Assembly (NCBI GenBank): GCA_963791625.1
Contig: CAWBTA010000006.1
Coordinates: 310,001 to 374,000 of the forward strand
Length of the DNA stretch: 64,000 nt
Reading direction: 5' to 3'
From: JANMCE01 sp963791625
GTDB lineage: Bacteria > Actinomycetota > Acidimicrobiia > Acidimicrobiales > Ilumatobacteraceae
Shown: piece after piece, positions 51,819 through 61,186 of the stretch
Numbering within the stretch: the stretch's first letter is position 1
Layout: every line of letters begins with the position of its first letter
Notes under the pieces: model-generated
Told to the model about the DNA's origin: nothing
The model's input: the letters and a program-made list of their open reading frames with translations, nothing else
The model's database searches: none
Made by a program: the position numbers and the translations under genes

Positions 51819-52228
51819 GTCGCGAGGTTCTCAACCGCCTCCGCGCTCAGACCATTGTCTTGACCGATCTGCCCACTGAGGTCATTGGACGATCACGGGA
51901 CGAAGCGCTGACCGACGTAGATCGCGCTCATCTGCGACCGTTGAACGAGGCGGCCGTCGACCTTCTCCGTCGACTGTCGCAACACGCCGATTTCGTCGAG
52001 GAGGCAAATCGTCTGGCCGTCAAGGGTCGGCGACGCGCCGACGAAACGTTGCGGATGGAGGCAACTATTGCCTTTGAGATCGACCGCATCGTCGACGATA
52101 TCGCCACCGCCAACGGGCACGTATTCCTGGCGATGGGGGTGGAGCAGCAGTTTCGGCATCGCGAACTCACCGTGCTCCGGCTGTTGCTCCAAGCCGAGGA
52201 CCTTGGCAACGGCCTGGGAACAACGTAA
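51815..52228 (+). CDS. Small helical protein, third gene of module copy 2
   Basis: 137 residues, helical: VLNRLRAQTIVLTDLPTEVI, LTDVDRAHLRPLNEAAVDLL, ATIAFEIDRIVDDIATANGH, ending ELTVLRLLLQAEDLG. Paralogue of 43260. It overlaps the preceding gene by 4 bp (ATGA), preserving the order ATPase, long helical, short helical in both modules. Confidence 0.7.
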   Translation: MSREVLNRLRAQTIVLTDLPTEVIGRSRDEALTDVDRAHLRPLNEAAVDLLRRLSQHADFVEEANRLAVKGRRRADETLRMEATIAFEIDRIVDDIATANGHVFLAMGVEQQFRHRELTVLRLLLQAEDLGNGLGTT

Positions 52229-52320
52229 ACCGGAAAGGTCGCGAGAGACGCCAAAGACAAACAGTTCCGTGGGGCTAGTGTGATCGAAATGACGCGTCAC
52301 TCGACACGAGGCCGGGCTGG

Positions 52321-54099
52321 GTGACCCTGAGGGTGACCAAAACGAAGCGGTCGTCGCGTCGAGCGCGGCGCATCGCCATTGCCATCTTCCTCTTCGCCTT
52401 CGTCGGCTGGATGGGTTTTTGCGCTCACCTCGGCCTCTCAGCCAAGGCACATCTGCTGAAAGCACAGGAGCATCTACGCGCGCTGACTTCTGGAGACGGT
52501 TCCCTCAGATCGCTGGTGGACGGCGATCAATCCTTACTGCTTCAGGCCCAAGCCGAACTGTCGACGGCTCGTCAGGACCTCGACTCGCCCGCCCTGGGGA
52601 TTGCGGCGCCCATGCCATTCGTCGGGACGCAGGTGCGTTCGGCCAGGGCGTTGACCGCGACGGCGAAGGGGCTGGTAGACGCCGGGCTGAAAGCGAGCAT
52701 CGACTTGACCCCGCAGCGGCGCAATGGGATATCCCGCATCGACCTGCTTGATCGTGTTGCCGTTGCCGGCCAGCACCTCGCCGTCGCAGTGAATGGGAGC
52801 CGCCTCGGCCCGTCTGGCGGTTTGCTCGCCCCGTTGGCGGATGCGCGCAACGAGATGGCACGACAGTTGGTAGCGATCAAGACGCCGCTTGATCGTACGA
52901 ACGCAGCCATCCCGGGCCTAAGGAAGATGCTGGTTGGTCCGAGCCATCTTTTGCTGGTGGCTGCCAACAACGCCCAAATGGCTTCTGGGTCGGGACTTCC
53001 GCTGGCCGTTGCCACGCTCGATATCGCCGACGGGCGGATGCAAGTCGGAGCTTTCGAATGGACTGCAGCCATCGACGTACCCGCCGGATCGGTGCCGTTG
53101 CCCACTGAACTGGCCGATCTGTGGGCGTTCGCGACCCCTCAGGACACGATCCGTCGCGCCATCGTCACCCCAAGGTTTCCGGTCAGTGCGAGGCTCATGG
53201 CTGATCAGTACCGTGCGGCCACGGGGCGAGCCGTCGAGGGCGTAATGCTGATCGACATCGTGGGCCTGCAGAAACTGGTGGCTGCAGCGGGCACGCCAGG
53301 CGCGGCGAACTCGATTCCGGCTGACCAGATCATCCCCGAACTTATGAACGGGCAGTACTTGAAGGTCGACTATGGCAACCCCGACGGCATCGTCGAACGC
53401 AAGGAACGACTTGGCGACGTCGCCCGATCCGGTGTGTCGACGCTGCTCGACCCAGACGCAAGCCTGGTCGGTCTGTCGGCTGCGCTGAGCGAAGCGATCT
53501 CCGGCCGGCACCTGCTGTTGTGGTCATCGGCCCCCGCCGTCCAGCACGCTTTCGTCAGTCTCGGCGCTGACGGAGATTTGGAAGACACCTCCGTGGCGGT
53601 CAGCCTGCAGAATGAGGCATCCAACAAGCTCGACTGGTTCGTTCGTGTCGGTGCCAAAATGACGGCCAGCGAAGCAGTGAACGGCGACAGGACCATAACC
53701 GTCGAAGTCGACATCACCAATAGCGTTCCTGACGGGCAACCGGCCTACGTGGCGGGCCCATCCCTGAGAGTCCTGTCGTACGGCGATTATGTGGGCTACC
53801 TCACGATCAATGTGCCGGGCGCTGCCACCAATCTTCGCCTCGGTGACGCTGCACCCCTGATTGTCGCCGGGGCGGACGGACCTACCTCTACCGTCGGAAA
53901 GCTGGTCAGTATCAAAAGAAACGCCGCGACAAAGGTCACCTTTGCGTTTACCCTCCCGGCCAGCATGACAACACTCCGTGTCGAGCCCAGCGCCCGTTAT
54001 CCAGCGATTTCTTGGAGCATGGCGCAGGACACCTGGACCGACGAGCGGGCCCACACCGTTCTTCTGTCGAGTGCGGGTGGCCTGTCGCGGCCTTCGTGA
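52321..54099 (+). CDS. DUF4012 membrane-anchored protein, exopolysaccharide cluster
   Basis: 592 residues, GTG start. Basic N-terminus and one membrane helix (IAIAIFLFAFVGWMGFCAHL), then a helical region (AKAHLLKAQEHLRAL and QAQAELSTARQDL). The DUF4012 domain holds LLVAANNAQMASGSGLPLAV (the conserved N-x-x-M-x-x-GSG pattern) and GVMLIDIVGLQKLVAAAGTP. A beta-rich C-terminal domain follows. DUF4012 proteins usually sit at the head of actinobacterial capsule or EPS clusters; their extracellular role is unknown. It follows module copy 2 by about 90 bp and precedes the sugar transferase. Confidence 0.85.
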   Translation: MTLRVTKTKRSSRRARRIAIAIFLFAFVGWMGFCAHLGLSAKAHLLKAQEHLRALTSGDGSLRSLVDGDQSLLLQAQAELSTARQDLDSPALGIAAPMPFVGTQVRSARALTATAKGLVDAGLKASIDLTPQRRNGISRIDLLDRVAVAGQHLAVAVNGSRLGPSGGLLAPLADARNEMARQLVAIKTPLDRTNAAIPGLRKMLVGPSHLLLVAANNAQMASGSGLPLAVATLDIADGRMQVGAFEWTAAIDVPAGSVPLPTELADLWAFATPQDTIRRAIVTPRFPVSARLMADQYRAATGRAVEGVMLIDIVGLQKLVAAAGTPGAANSIPADQIIPELMNGQYLKVDYGNPDGIVERKERLGDVARSGVSTLLDPDASLVGLSAALSEAISGRHLLLWSSAPAVQHAFVSLGADGDLEDTSVAVSLQNEASNKLDWFVRVGAKMTASEAVNGDRTITVEVDITNSVPDGQPAYVAGPSLRVLSYGDYVGYLTINVPGAATNLRLGDAAPLIVAGADGPTSTVGKLVSIKRNAATKVTFAFTLPASMTTLRVEPSARYPAISWSMAQDTWTDERAHTVLLSSAGGLSRPS

Positions 54100-54204
54100 C
54101 CGGGTTCCCACTGCAATTCCCTAGTTCAGAAAGCCCCTTGATGTTGTTAGTTTCCTTTCCTATGCTTCGCGCACGGGCGCAGCAGGCTGTATGGGCGGTG
54201 AAGT

Positions 54205-55687
54205 GTGAGTCTGAAAATAGAAGTCGACTTGGACGGCAGCACGGTCTCATGGAACGGCGCTGAACTACCATCGCCATCCGTTAAGCGGTCCGGTCGCCGA
54301 AGAATGCTCTTGATCGCCGGAGATGGCATCGCCCTTACTATGGCGCTCGCTATTGCGCTTGTTCTTTTCGCCAAGCCGGCCGCCGGGCTGCCTGCTCTTT
54401 CCCAGACCACAGTCGTGCAAGCCTTGATGTTCGTGCCCGTGCGTCTGCTGTGCTTCGCACACCTCGGTCTCTACCAGTTCCGCCGGGTCGCGACCCACAG
54501 GGCCGAGATGACCAAGGTGGTCAATGGGCTGCTTTGGGGTTTTTTGCTCGAGGCCGGGTTCGGATTCATGGTCAAACAGCCGCCACCACGGTCGTGGAGC
54601 CTGATAGTGGTCGGCTTGTCGCTCGTCATGGTGTCGCTTGAGCGCGAAATCATGCGAAGCCACTTTGTCCGGCTTCGACGATCCGGCCGCATGTCGCGGG
54701 CGGTACTCGTCGTCGGCAGTGGACAGGCCGCCCGGGATGCGGCCCTCATGGCCCAGTCCGACCGCAATCGGGCCGTCGAAATCGTCGGCTACGCCGATGA
54801 CCTTCGCGCGGTTGGCGACTATGTCGATGAAGATCGCATTGTTGTCACCGACCTCGACGGGCTGGTGGCCTACGCCCGAAAGGCCCGGATATCCGGAGTT
54901 GTCGTGCCGAGCAACGAGGTGTCGCGAACCGAAAATGGCTGCCATTCTGCGCGAACTCGCCTGGGAAGGCGTCTTTGTCGACGTCACGTTCGGTGTCGAT
55001 GGGATCGATCCGGAACGAACCTTTGCCCGGTCGATCGGCCAAACCCTTTCCGTGGTCATTGAGCCGATCACCAATTCGGGTTGGCGTCCCGTCGCCAAAC
55101 GCCTCATCGATGTTATTGCGGCGACAGCACTGTTGATCATCACCAGTCCGCTTCTTCTGCTTACGGCGCTGTGCATACGGCTTGAAAGCGCTGGTCCCAT
55201 TCTTTTCCGTCAGGCTCGCGTGGGCTGGAACAACAACGTCTTCTCGTGCCTGAAGTTTCGCAGCATGGTGAACAACGCAACGGAACACGAATTCGCGGAA
55301 TGGCAGATCGAGACCTACGGCGGCCTTGCCATCAAGTCGAAGGCCGATCCGCGGATCACAACGGTCGGCCGATTCATTCGTCGTTGGAGCATCGACGAAC
55401 TGCCACAGCTCTTCAACGTCTTGAAAGGTGACATGAGCCTGGTGGGCCCGCGGCCCCTCGCGCTCGATGATGTGCTGCTCACCGAATGGCACTCCACCCT
55501 GGACTATCGCCTTCGTGTCCGCCCCGGCCTCACCTGTACGTGGCAGGTATCAGGACGAAGCAACACCACCACTGAGGAGCGAAAGCGACTCGATGTCTTC
55601 TACGTCGACAACTGGACGTTTTGGAGTGACATGATGATTCTTGGCAAAACAGTCGGCGCCGTTGTGCGAGGCGACGGCGCGTGCTAA
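54205..55687 (+). CDS. Polyprenyl-phosphate sugar phosphotransferase (WbaP/WcaJ type), frameshifted
   Basis: About 494 residues after joining. The first frame holds the membrane helices and the CoA-binding-like domain (VLVVGSGQAARDAALMAQSD). At GAACCGAAAATGG (about 54934, one A too many) the frame changes to AAILRELAWEGVFVDVTFGV, then the catalytic domain: RLIDVIAATALLIITSPLLL, GPILFRQARVGW, KFRSM, SIDELPQLFNVLKGDMSLVG, PRP, and RPGLTCTWQVSGR. It transfers the first sugar phosphate to the lipid carrier to start repeat-unit synthesis. Confidence 0.87.
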
Positions 55688-55730
55688 GACGTTCGAGCGG
55701 TTGCAGCGACCGCAGAAAGAGAAGCCGCTC

Positions 55731-56702
55731 ATGACGAGTGGACGAAGGATATTTGTGGCGGGGCACCGAGGGCTGGTTGGATCAGCTCTGGTGAACGCAC
55801 TGCGGCAATCCAGTGACGATCAGCTGCTGCTTGCAACCAGAGCTGAGCTCGATCTGAGAGACCAGAGCGCAGTCAACCAATGGTTCGCCGCGCATCGGCC
55901 CACGCATGTGTACCTCGCGGCGGGAACGGTCGGTGGGATCAGCGCCAATTCGGCGCGTCCAGCCGAGTTCTTGTACGACAACCTGATGATCCATTCCACC
56001 GTCGTGCATGCCAGCTATTTGAACGATGTCGAAAAGCTGCTGTATCTCGGAAGCTCCTGCATCTACCCGCGACTTGCCGCGCAGCCGATTACCGAAGAGG
56101 AACTACTCACGGGGCCGCTTGAGCCCACCAACGAGGCCTACGCCATAGCGAAGATCTCCGGTATCAAGCTGTGCGACAGCTATCGCAAGCAGTACGGCGC
56201 CAATTTCATCTCGGCGATGCCCACCAACCTGTACGGTCCGAACGACAACTTCGACCTCGAATCAAGCCACGTCCTGCCGGCCATGATCCGCAAGTTCCAC
56301 GATGCCCATGAGCGTGGCGACACCACGGTGGAGTTGTGGGGAACCGGCAGCCCTATGCGTGAATTCCTTCATGTCGACGACCTCGCCAGTGCCTGCTTGT
56401 TTCTGATGGAGAACTACGAGCAACCGGGTCCGATCAATGTGGGCACCGGGGTCGACGTCACGATTAGAGAACTGGCGAACATGATCCGCGACGAGGTATT
56501 TCCCGATGTCGAAGTACGGTTCGACGCGTCGAAACCGGACGGCACTCCACGGAAGCTGCTCGACGTCTCCAAGCTGAGGGACCTCGGTTGGCAGTACTCC
56601 ATCCCGCTTGAGGAAGGCATTCGCTCGACGTATCGGTGGTTCATGGCGAACTTCAACGCCCGCAATACGAACGCGCCGCTCGCCGAGGTTGCGCCTCGGT
56701 GA
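55731..56702 (+). CDS. fcl: GDP-L-fucose synthase
   Basis: 323 residues from the ATG at 55731. SDR epimerase/reductase: GHRGLVGSALV nucleotide-binding loop, AAGTVGGISANSARPAEFLY, LYLGSSCIYPRLAAQPITEE, catalytic NEAYAIAKISGIKLCDSYRK, PTNLYGPNDNFDLESSHVLP and REFLHVDDLASACLFLME. Makes GDP-L-fucose from GDP-4-keto-6-deoxymannose, so fucose is a likely component of the polysaccharide. The partner Gmd is not in the window. The stop overlaps the next start (GTGA). Confidence 0.93.
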   Translation: MTSGRRIFVAGHRGLVGSALVNALRQSSDDQLLLATRAELDLRDQSAVNQWFAAHRPTHVYLAAGTVGGISANSARPAEFLYDNLMIHSTVVHASYLNDVEKLLYLGSSCIYPRLAAQPITEEELLTGPLEPTNEAYAIAKISGIKLCDSYRKQYGANFISAMPTNLYGPNDNFDLESSHVLPAMIRKFHDAHERGDTTVELWGTGSPMREFLHVDDLASACLFLMENYEQPGPINVGTGVDVTIRELANMIRDEVFPDVEVRFDASKPDGTPRKLLDVSKLRDLGWQYSIPLEEGIRSTYRWFMANFNARNTNAPLAEVAPR

Positions 56703-57910
56703 AGAAGGACCAACCAACAACACTGATCATCCACGATTTCGGGGGTTACGCGTTCACGATTCAATTGGCCGAACTCATCGGCGACGGGGTGGAGTATGCG
56801 TACTGTGCCACGAACGCATCGCCGAAGGGCGACAGCAGCGGCTCGCGCGTACCCGTGCACGCCATTCACACCAGCCGTGGATTCGAAAAGTCCGGACCAA
56901 GACGAGTGCTTTCGGAAATCGAATATGGCCTGCGAGCCTCTGCGCTGGTGCTTCGCAACCGGCGAGCCACCGTTGTGTCGGCCAACTGTCCGATCGTCAG
57001 TCAACTGATTCTGTTTCTTGCCGCAAGGCTGGTCGGCGGCTCGTTCGTCTTTTGGTTGCAGGATATCTTTGCGCTGGCCCTCACCAGCGACCGCTTCGAA
57101 AGGGAGCGACGGTCTTACAAGCTCGCTGCTCGCGGCATAGGAACGATCGAACGCTTTCTGCTTCGCCACAGCGACCGGGTGCTGTGCATCAGCGAGGAAT
57201 TCGCCAACTACGTCGGAGGGCTCGGCGTGCCGATCGGCAAGATCGAAATCGTTCGGAACTGGGGCGACATCGACGCCGTGTCGCCGGGACGTTGCGAGAA
57301 CCCGTGGTCGGCTTCGGTCGGCCTCTCGAAACGACCACGGTTCGTCTACTCCGGAACCCTTGGTCTCAAGCACGACCACACGTTGCTGCTCGAGCTCGCC
57401 GGGGCGCTTGCTGGGGTTGGCGGCGAACTGGTCGTTGTGACCGAAGGTGTTGGCGCTGATCGTCTTGCGGCCGACCGAGCAGACCTGCCTCTCACCCTGC
57501 TGCCCTATCAGGAAGCACGCCATGTCACCGATGTCCTGGCCAGCGCCGACGTCCTCGTGGTTCTCCTGGAAGCGGACGCGACCGAGTACTCGGTACCTTC
57601 CAAGGTCGCGACATACCTCTGCGCAGGGCGACCGATTCTGGGTTCTCTGTCCGTGCGTAACGATGCGGCCCGGCGCATTCTCGAGGCTGGCGCCGGCATC
57701 ATCGTCGACCCCGACGATCGGGTCGGTTTCATTCGGGAAGCGCTCGTGCTGTGCTCGGTCGATGCCAGCGAACTCGAACGAATGGGCCGGCGGGGCCGAG
57801 CATACGCCGAGCGGGAATTCGCCCCGGCGGCCATCACCACTGCATTCCTCAACGCGGTCTTTTCCGGCCGCGGCCGCCAGCGCTTGGATCTTGTTGCCCG
57901 TGCCCGATGA
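56699..57910 (+). CDS. Glycosyltransferase, GT4-like
   Basis: 403 residues, GTG start overlapping fcl. Two Rossmann-like halves: N-terminal TTLIIHDFGGYAFTIQLAEL and VVSANCPIVSQLILFLAARL; linker helix with DRVLCISEEFANYV; C-terminal PRFVYSGTLGLKHDHTLLLE, LPLTLLPYQEARHVTDVLAS, ADVLVVLLEADATEYSVPSK and VATYLCAGRPILG with the acid of the E-x7-E-type site. Same layout as WcaI-like or fucosyl/mannosyl transferases that use nucleotide sugars at the membrane. The acceptor is unknown. Confidence 0.85.
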   Translation: MKKDQPTTLIIHDFGGYAFTIQLAELIGDGVEYAYCATNASPKGDSSGSRVPVHAIHTSRGFEKSGPRRVLSEIEYGLRASALVLRNRRATVVSANCPIVSQLILFLAARLVGGSFVFWLQDIFALALTSDRFERERRSYKLAARGIGTIERFLLRHSDRVLCISEEFANYVGGLGVPIGKIEIVRNWGDIDAVSPGRCENPWSASVGLSKRPRFVYSGTLGLKHDHTLLLELAGALAGVGGELVVVTEGVGADRLAADRADLPLTLLPYQEARHVTDVLASADVLVVLLEADATEYSVPSKVATYLCAGRPILGSLSVRNDAARRILEAGAGIIVDPDDRVGFIREALVLCSVDASELERMGRRGRAYAEREFAPAAITTAFLNAVFSGRGRQRLDLVARAR

Positions 57911-59122
57911 GCGTCGGGAATTTGGTTACGTTCTCGCTTCCCAAACGGCTTCGAGCGGGTCCAACGTCTTACCGCTGGCGGCCGCACAGGTCTGCGGACC
58001 GGCATGCCTCGGCGGCACTTCCATCGTCTTGACGTTCTACCAGATCGGTCTCGGGCTCTTCCGATCGATCTTCGCCGATGTGTCTCTTGCCAACCCCGAG
58101 ACGGAACTGTTGCCCCGGCTTCGGATGACGGTGGTTATTTCCTCGATGCTTTCCGTGATCACCGTGGTGGTCGGCCTTCTCTGGCTTCCCCATCTCCGCG
58201 GTCCACTGTCGGTGCTGGCCGTCGGCTTTCCGTTGCTCTTCGCGCAGGACATCATCCGCTACCGCGCCTTCGTCGTTCGGCGGGCGCTTCCCGCTGCAGC
58301 CACCGACATCGTGTGGCTCGTGGTCTTCGCCGCGGAACTTGCGATCATCTCGGCATTCCACCGCACGTCCACGCTCTCGTTGATCGTCACATGGGTGGTC
58401 GCCTGCGCGGTGTCGATCGGACCGGGCTTACTGGTCGAGGAACGGATGATGCGACGCACGTTGCCGGCGGTCGATCAGCCGCCGCCTAGCCGGTCGCCCG
58501 GACTGCGTCTGGCCGATATCGGCAAGGCGTCCCGGCTCATGCGGGCACAGTACGTTGGCGAATTCGGCATCGGTTTGGTCATGTCTGTAGGACCATCAGC
58601 CGCAGTAGGGGCCGTCGGTGGCTCGGTAAGCTACGGGCGACTCCGACTCGGCCAAGCGCTACTCGGACCGGCTGCAGTGCTCTACACCGGGCTCTGCAAC
58701 TACTTCATGCCGCGCATTGCCGTTCGTCGGGGAACCTCGCTGAAAGACGAGATCCGGATCAGCTTCTTTACGGTGCTCACCGTCGTTGTCTGGGGCGCCG
58801 TGCTACTCGGAGCGATTGCGTTCGCTGCTCCACGGTTCGGGTCAAAAGCTGGGCCGACTTGCGCCCGTGGGTTCTCGCGGTCAGCGCGGCATACGCCGCT
58901 CAGTCCTTGAGTGGCGGGGCGCTCGCCGGTATCCGCGCCCGCGGCATGCAACCTATGGCTCTGCGACTTCGCGTCGTGGCCGCGGTGGCGCTCACGAGCA
59001 CAGCAGGGCCGATGTTCGCCCGCTGGGGCATCAGCGGGTACGCCTGGTGCATGGTGGGCGAGGGAGTCGTCCTAGGCTCGGTGGCCTGGTGGCAGCTGTC
59101 ACGAGCCGTGAGGGTGTCATGA
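57900..59122 (+). CDS. Polysaccharide flippase (Wzx/MurJ-like), frameshifted
   Basis: About 408 residues after joining. The GTG at 57900 overlaps the preceding gene by 11 bp; the frame reads FGYVLASQTASSGSNVLPLA and then many helices (VLTFYQIGLGLFRSI, VVISSMLSVITVVVGLLWLP, VGPSAAVGAVGGSVSYGRLR). At GGTCAAAAGC (about 58843) one A is missing, and the last helices follow in another frame (SWADLRPWVLAVSAAYAAQS, then GYAWCMVGEGVVLGSVAWWQ). It exports lipid-linked repeat units across the membrane. A frame from ATG 57907 is out of phase with the helices and was rejected. Confidence 0.82.
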
Positions 59123-60377
59123 TGCAACAAGACTCGAAGTCCACTCGTCTACCGATGCGGCTTTTGGAACTCGGCATCGTCACGAGCGCCCTTACCGTGA
59201 TGCGGATCGGACCGCTGCAGATCAGCGATATTCTGCTCTTCGGCGCTCTCTGCGCCATGCTGCTGGCGGGGCGTCGACACCAGGAGTACACCGGAGCGGC
59301 GCGTGAACAGGTTCGCAGCGGGCTGGCCGTGACCATCATCGGCATCATCCTGACGGCACTCATAACCGAGTTTGCCGCCGACCAAGGCTACTCCAGCCTG
59401 AGCGTGGCCCTCCGCTTCGGATCGGTTCTGGTTGTCTTCCCGTACCTGCTCAGCGCGGCGGTGATTCCCAAAGCAGAACTGAAACGTCTCGCTCTGCTCC
59501 TCTGCCTGTCAGGGGCGGTCAACGGAACAATCGCCACCCTCGATCAGTGGGTCGGCACCAGCATCGGTCCGATGAAATACACCTGGAATGCCTACCGCCC
59601 GCTGGCGGTCGCTCGGGCCGTGGGTATGACTGAACATCCCAACCTTCTCGGATACAGCGGTGCCGTGACGGGGGCGGTGGCCATGGCATTTGTCTCCTCG
59701 GCCGAGGACCGGCGCAGCCGACGCCTCGCGGGCTACATGCTGGTTCCCATCGTGGCCGGCGTCATCACGTCTGGTTCCCGGTCGGCGCTCATCGGCTTGT
59801 TCTTCGGTGGGATCGCCGTATGGCGATACCGACCCAGGTGGAGAAAGGGACGCATGATCGAATCGGTCGTCGCTGCCTGTCTGGTCGCTTTCGCCGCAGC
59901 CTACGCCGCAGGTGTTCGACTCGATCGCTCGACCTTCGGTCGGGTGGTCTCCGACCGGTCGAGCCAGTTGTCCGATGTCGAGCGCCGCAACTCGTTGGCT
60001 CAGTATCGGCAGTGGCTGCTCAACAGCGTTCTGGTGGGGCGAGGATACGAGAATCTCCGACTGGTGCATTCAGCTCCGCTGGCGGTCTATCTGTCCGGCG
60101 GTATTTTCGCCTTGCTCGCCGTCGCCGCGTGGGTTCGCCTAGTCAGTCGAGCGGGCGCGACCCTACGGTCGACTCCGGACCCTACCCTCCAACTTCTCGG
60201 TTGTGTCGGTGTAGCCGGACTCTGGTCGGCTATCAGTTTTCTGTCGACACAACCGATGATTTTCATCGATACGCCATCCTGCCGGCGTCGCTGATCCTTG
60301 CCGCGTACGCCCAGGTGAATCTGCGGAACACAGCTCCGCTCACCGAGCGCAAACCTAGTCTCCGAAGGACCCCATGA
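59119..60377 (+). CDS. O-antigen ligase/polymerase-like membrane protein, frameshifted
   Basis: About 419 residues after joining, with ten or so membrane helices. The typical Wzy/WaaL features are MTEHPNLLGYSGAVTGAVAM and ITSGSRSALIGLFFGGIAVW, then a large loop (RSSQLSDVERRNSLAQYRQW, then VGRGYENLRLVHSAPLAVYL). Near the end, GATGATTTTCATCG (about 60260) lacks one T, and the last helix continues as RYAILPASLILAAYAQVNLR. Likely polymerises or ligates the exported units. It overlaps the flippase (ATGA) and the methyltransferase. Confidence 0.82.
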
Positions 60378-61186
60378 ATACCCTCATTGCACATACGACG
60401 CAACGCGCTCGTGATCGCTTGGCAGCGTTCGTGCCCGGCGTCGCGCGACGAGAGGTAGGCATGCGTCGCCAGGCTGCCCTGAAACACCAATGGGACTTGC
60501 AGGCCCTCGCGATGCTGACGCGACGTAACGGCATCGCCATCGACGCAGGTGCCAACATCGGTATCTATACCAGCGTGTTGGCCGAGCGGTTTGATGCCGT
60601 ATGGTCATTCGAGCCCAACCCCACACTGGTACCGAGGCTCCAGGCGCTGCGCATCTCGAACGCCTCTGTCTTCCCAATGGCGCTTGGCAACGAGACGATG
60701 CGCTCTACGCTGACCGTTCCGGTCGTTGACGGTCGAACCATTTCCGGGCTGGGTCATCTCGGCCCGAGTGCCGACGCGGCCAACCAGTTCGACATCGTGG
60801 TCGTCCCGCTCGATTCGCTCGCCCCACCTCGGCTCTCGCTGGTCAAGATCGACGTCGAGGGTTTTGAGGAGAGCATGCTCGATGGGTCCAAGACCGTGTT
60901 GCAGAGAGACCATCCCGACGTGCTGATAGAAATCGAAGAGCGACACAACCCCGGTGGTGTCGCTCGAATCGTGAACGCGCTGGCGGCCATCGGCTACGTA
61001 GGGTGGTTTGGTTTCGAGGGCAAACTCCTCCCCGCGGAAAAGTTCGAAAGTCGGACCCATCAAGAGCTGTTCAATGGGAAAGCCGCTCACTCGGAACGAT
61101 ACGGCCACATGTTCGTGTTCTCCGCAGACCCGAAAAGCGAACTGGTAAATGCGGCCATCCGAGCGCTGAACGAGCAGCCCGTATGA
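60374..61186 (+). CDS. FkbM-family SAM-dependent methyltransferase
   Basis: 270 residues. Class I methyltransferase fold with motif I IDAGANIGIYTSVLA, acidic loop FEPNPTLVPRLQAL, FPMALGNETMRSTL, and the family-typical LVKIDVEGFEESMLDGSKTV and VLIEIEERHNPGG. Probably O-methylates a sugar of the polysaccharide, inferred from the family and the location inside the EPS operon. Overlaps both neighbours by 4 bp. Confidence 0.9.
   Translation: MNTLIAHTTQRARDRLAAFVPGVARREVGMRRQAALKHQWDLQALAMLTRRNGIAIDAGANIGIYTSVLAERFDAVWSFEPNPTLVPRLQALRISNASVFPMALGNETMRSTLTVPVVDGRTISGLGHLGPSADAANQFDIVVVPLDSLAPPRLSLVKIDVEGFEESMLDGSKTVLQRDHPDVLIEIEERHNPGGVARIVNALAAIGYVGWFGFEGKLLPAEKFESRTHQELFNGKAAHSERYGHMFVFSADPKSELVNAAIRALNEQPV

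Noticed and set aside
57907..58032. ATG start for the flippase overlapping the glycosyltransferase stop (ATGA)
   Set aside because: Its frame turns Arg/Pro-rich and out of phase with the membrane helices; the GTG at 57900 gives the proper N-terminus.
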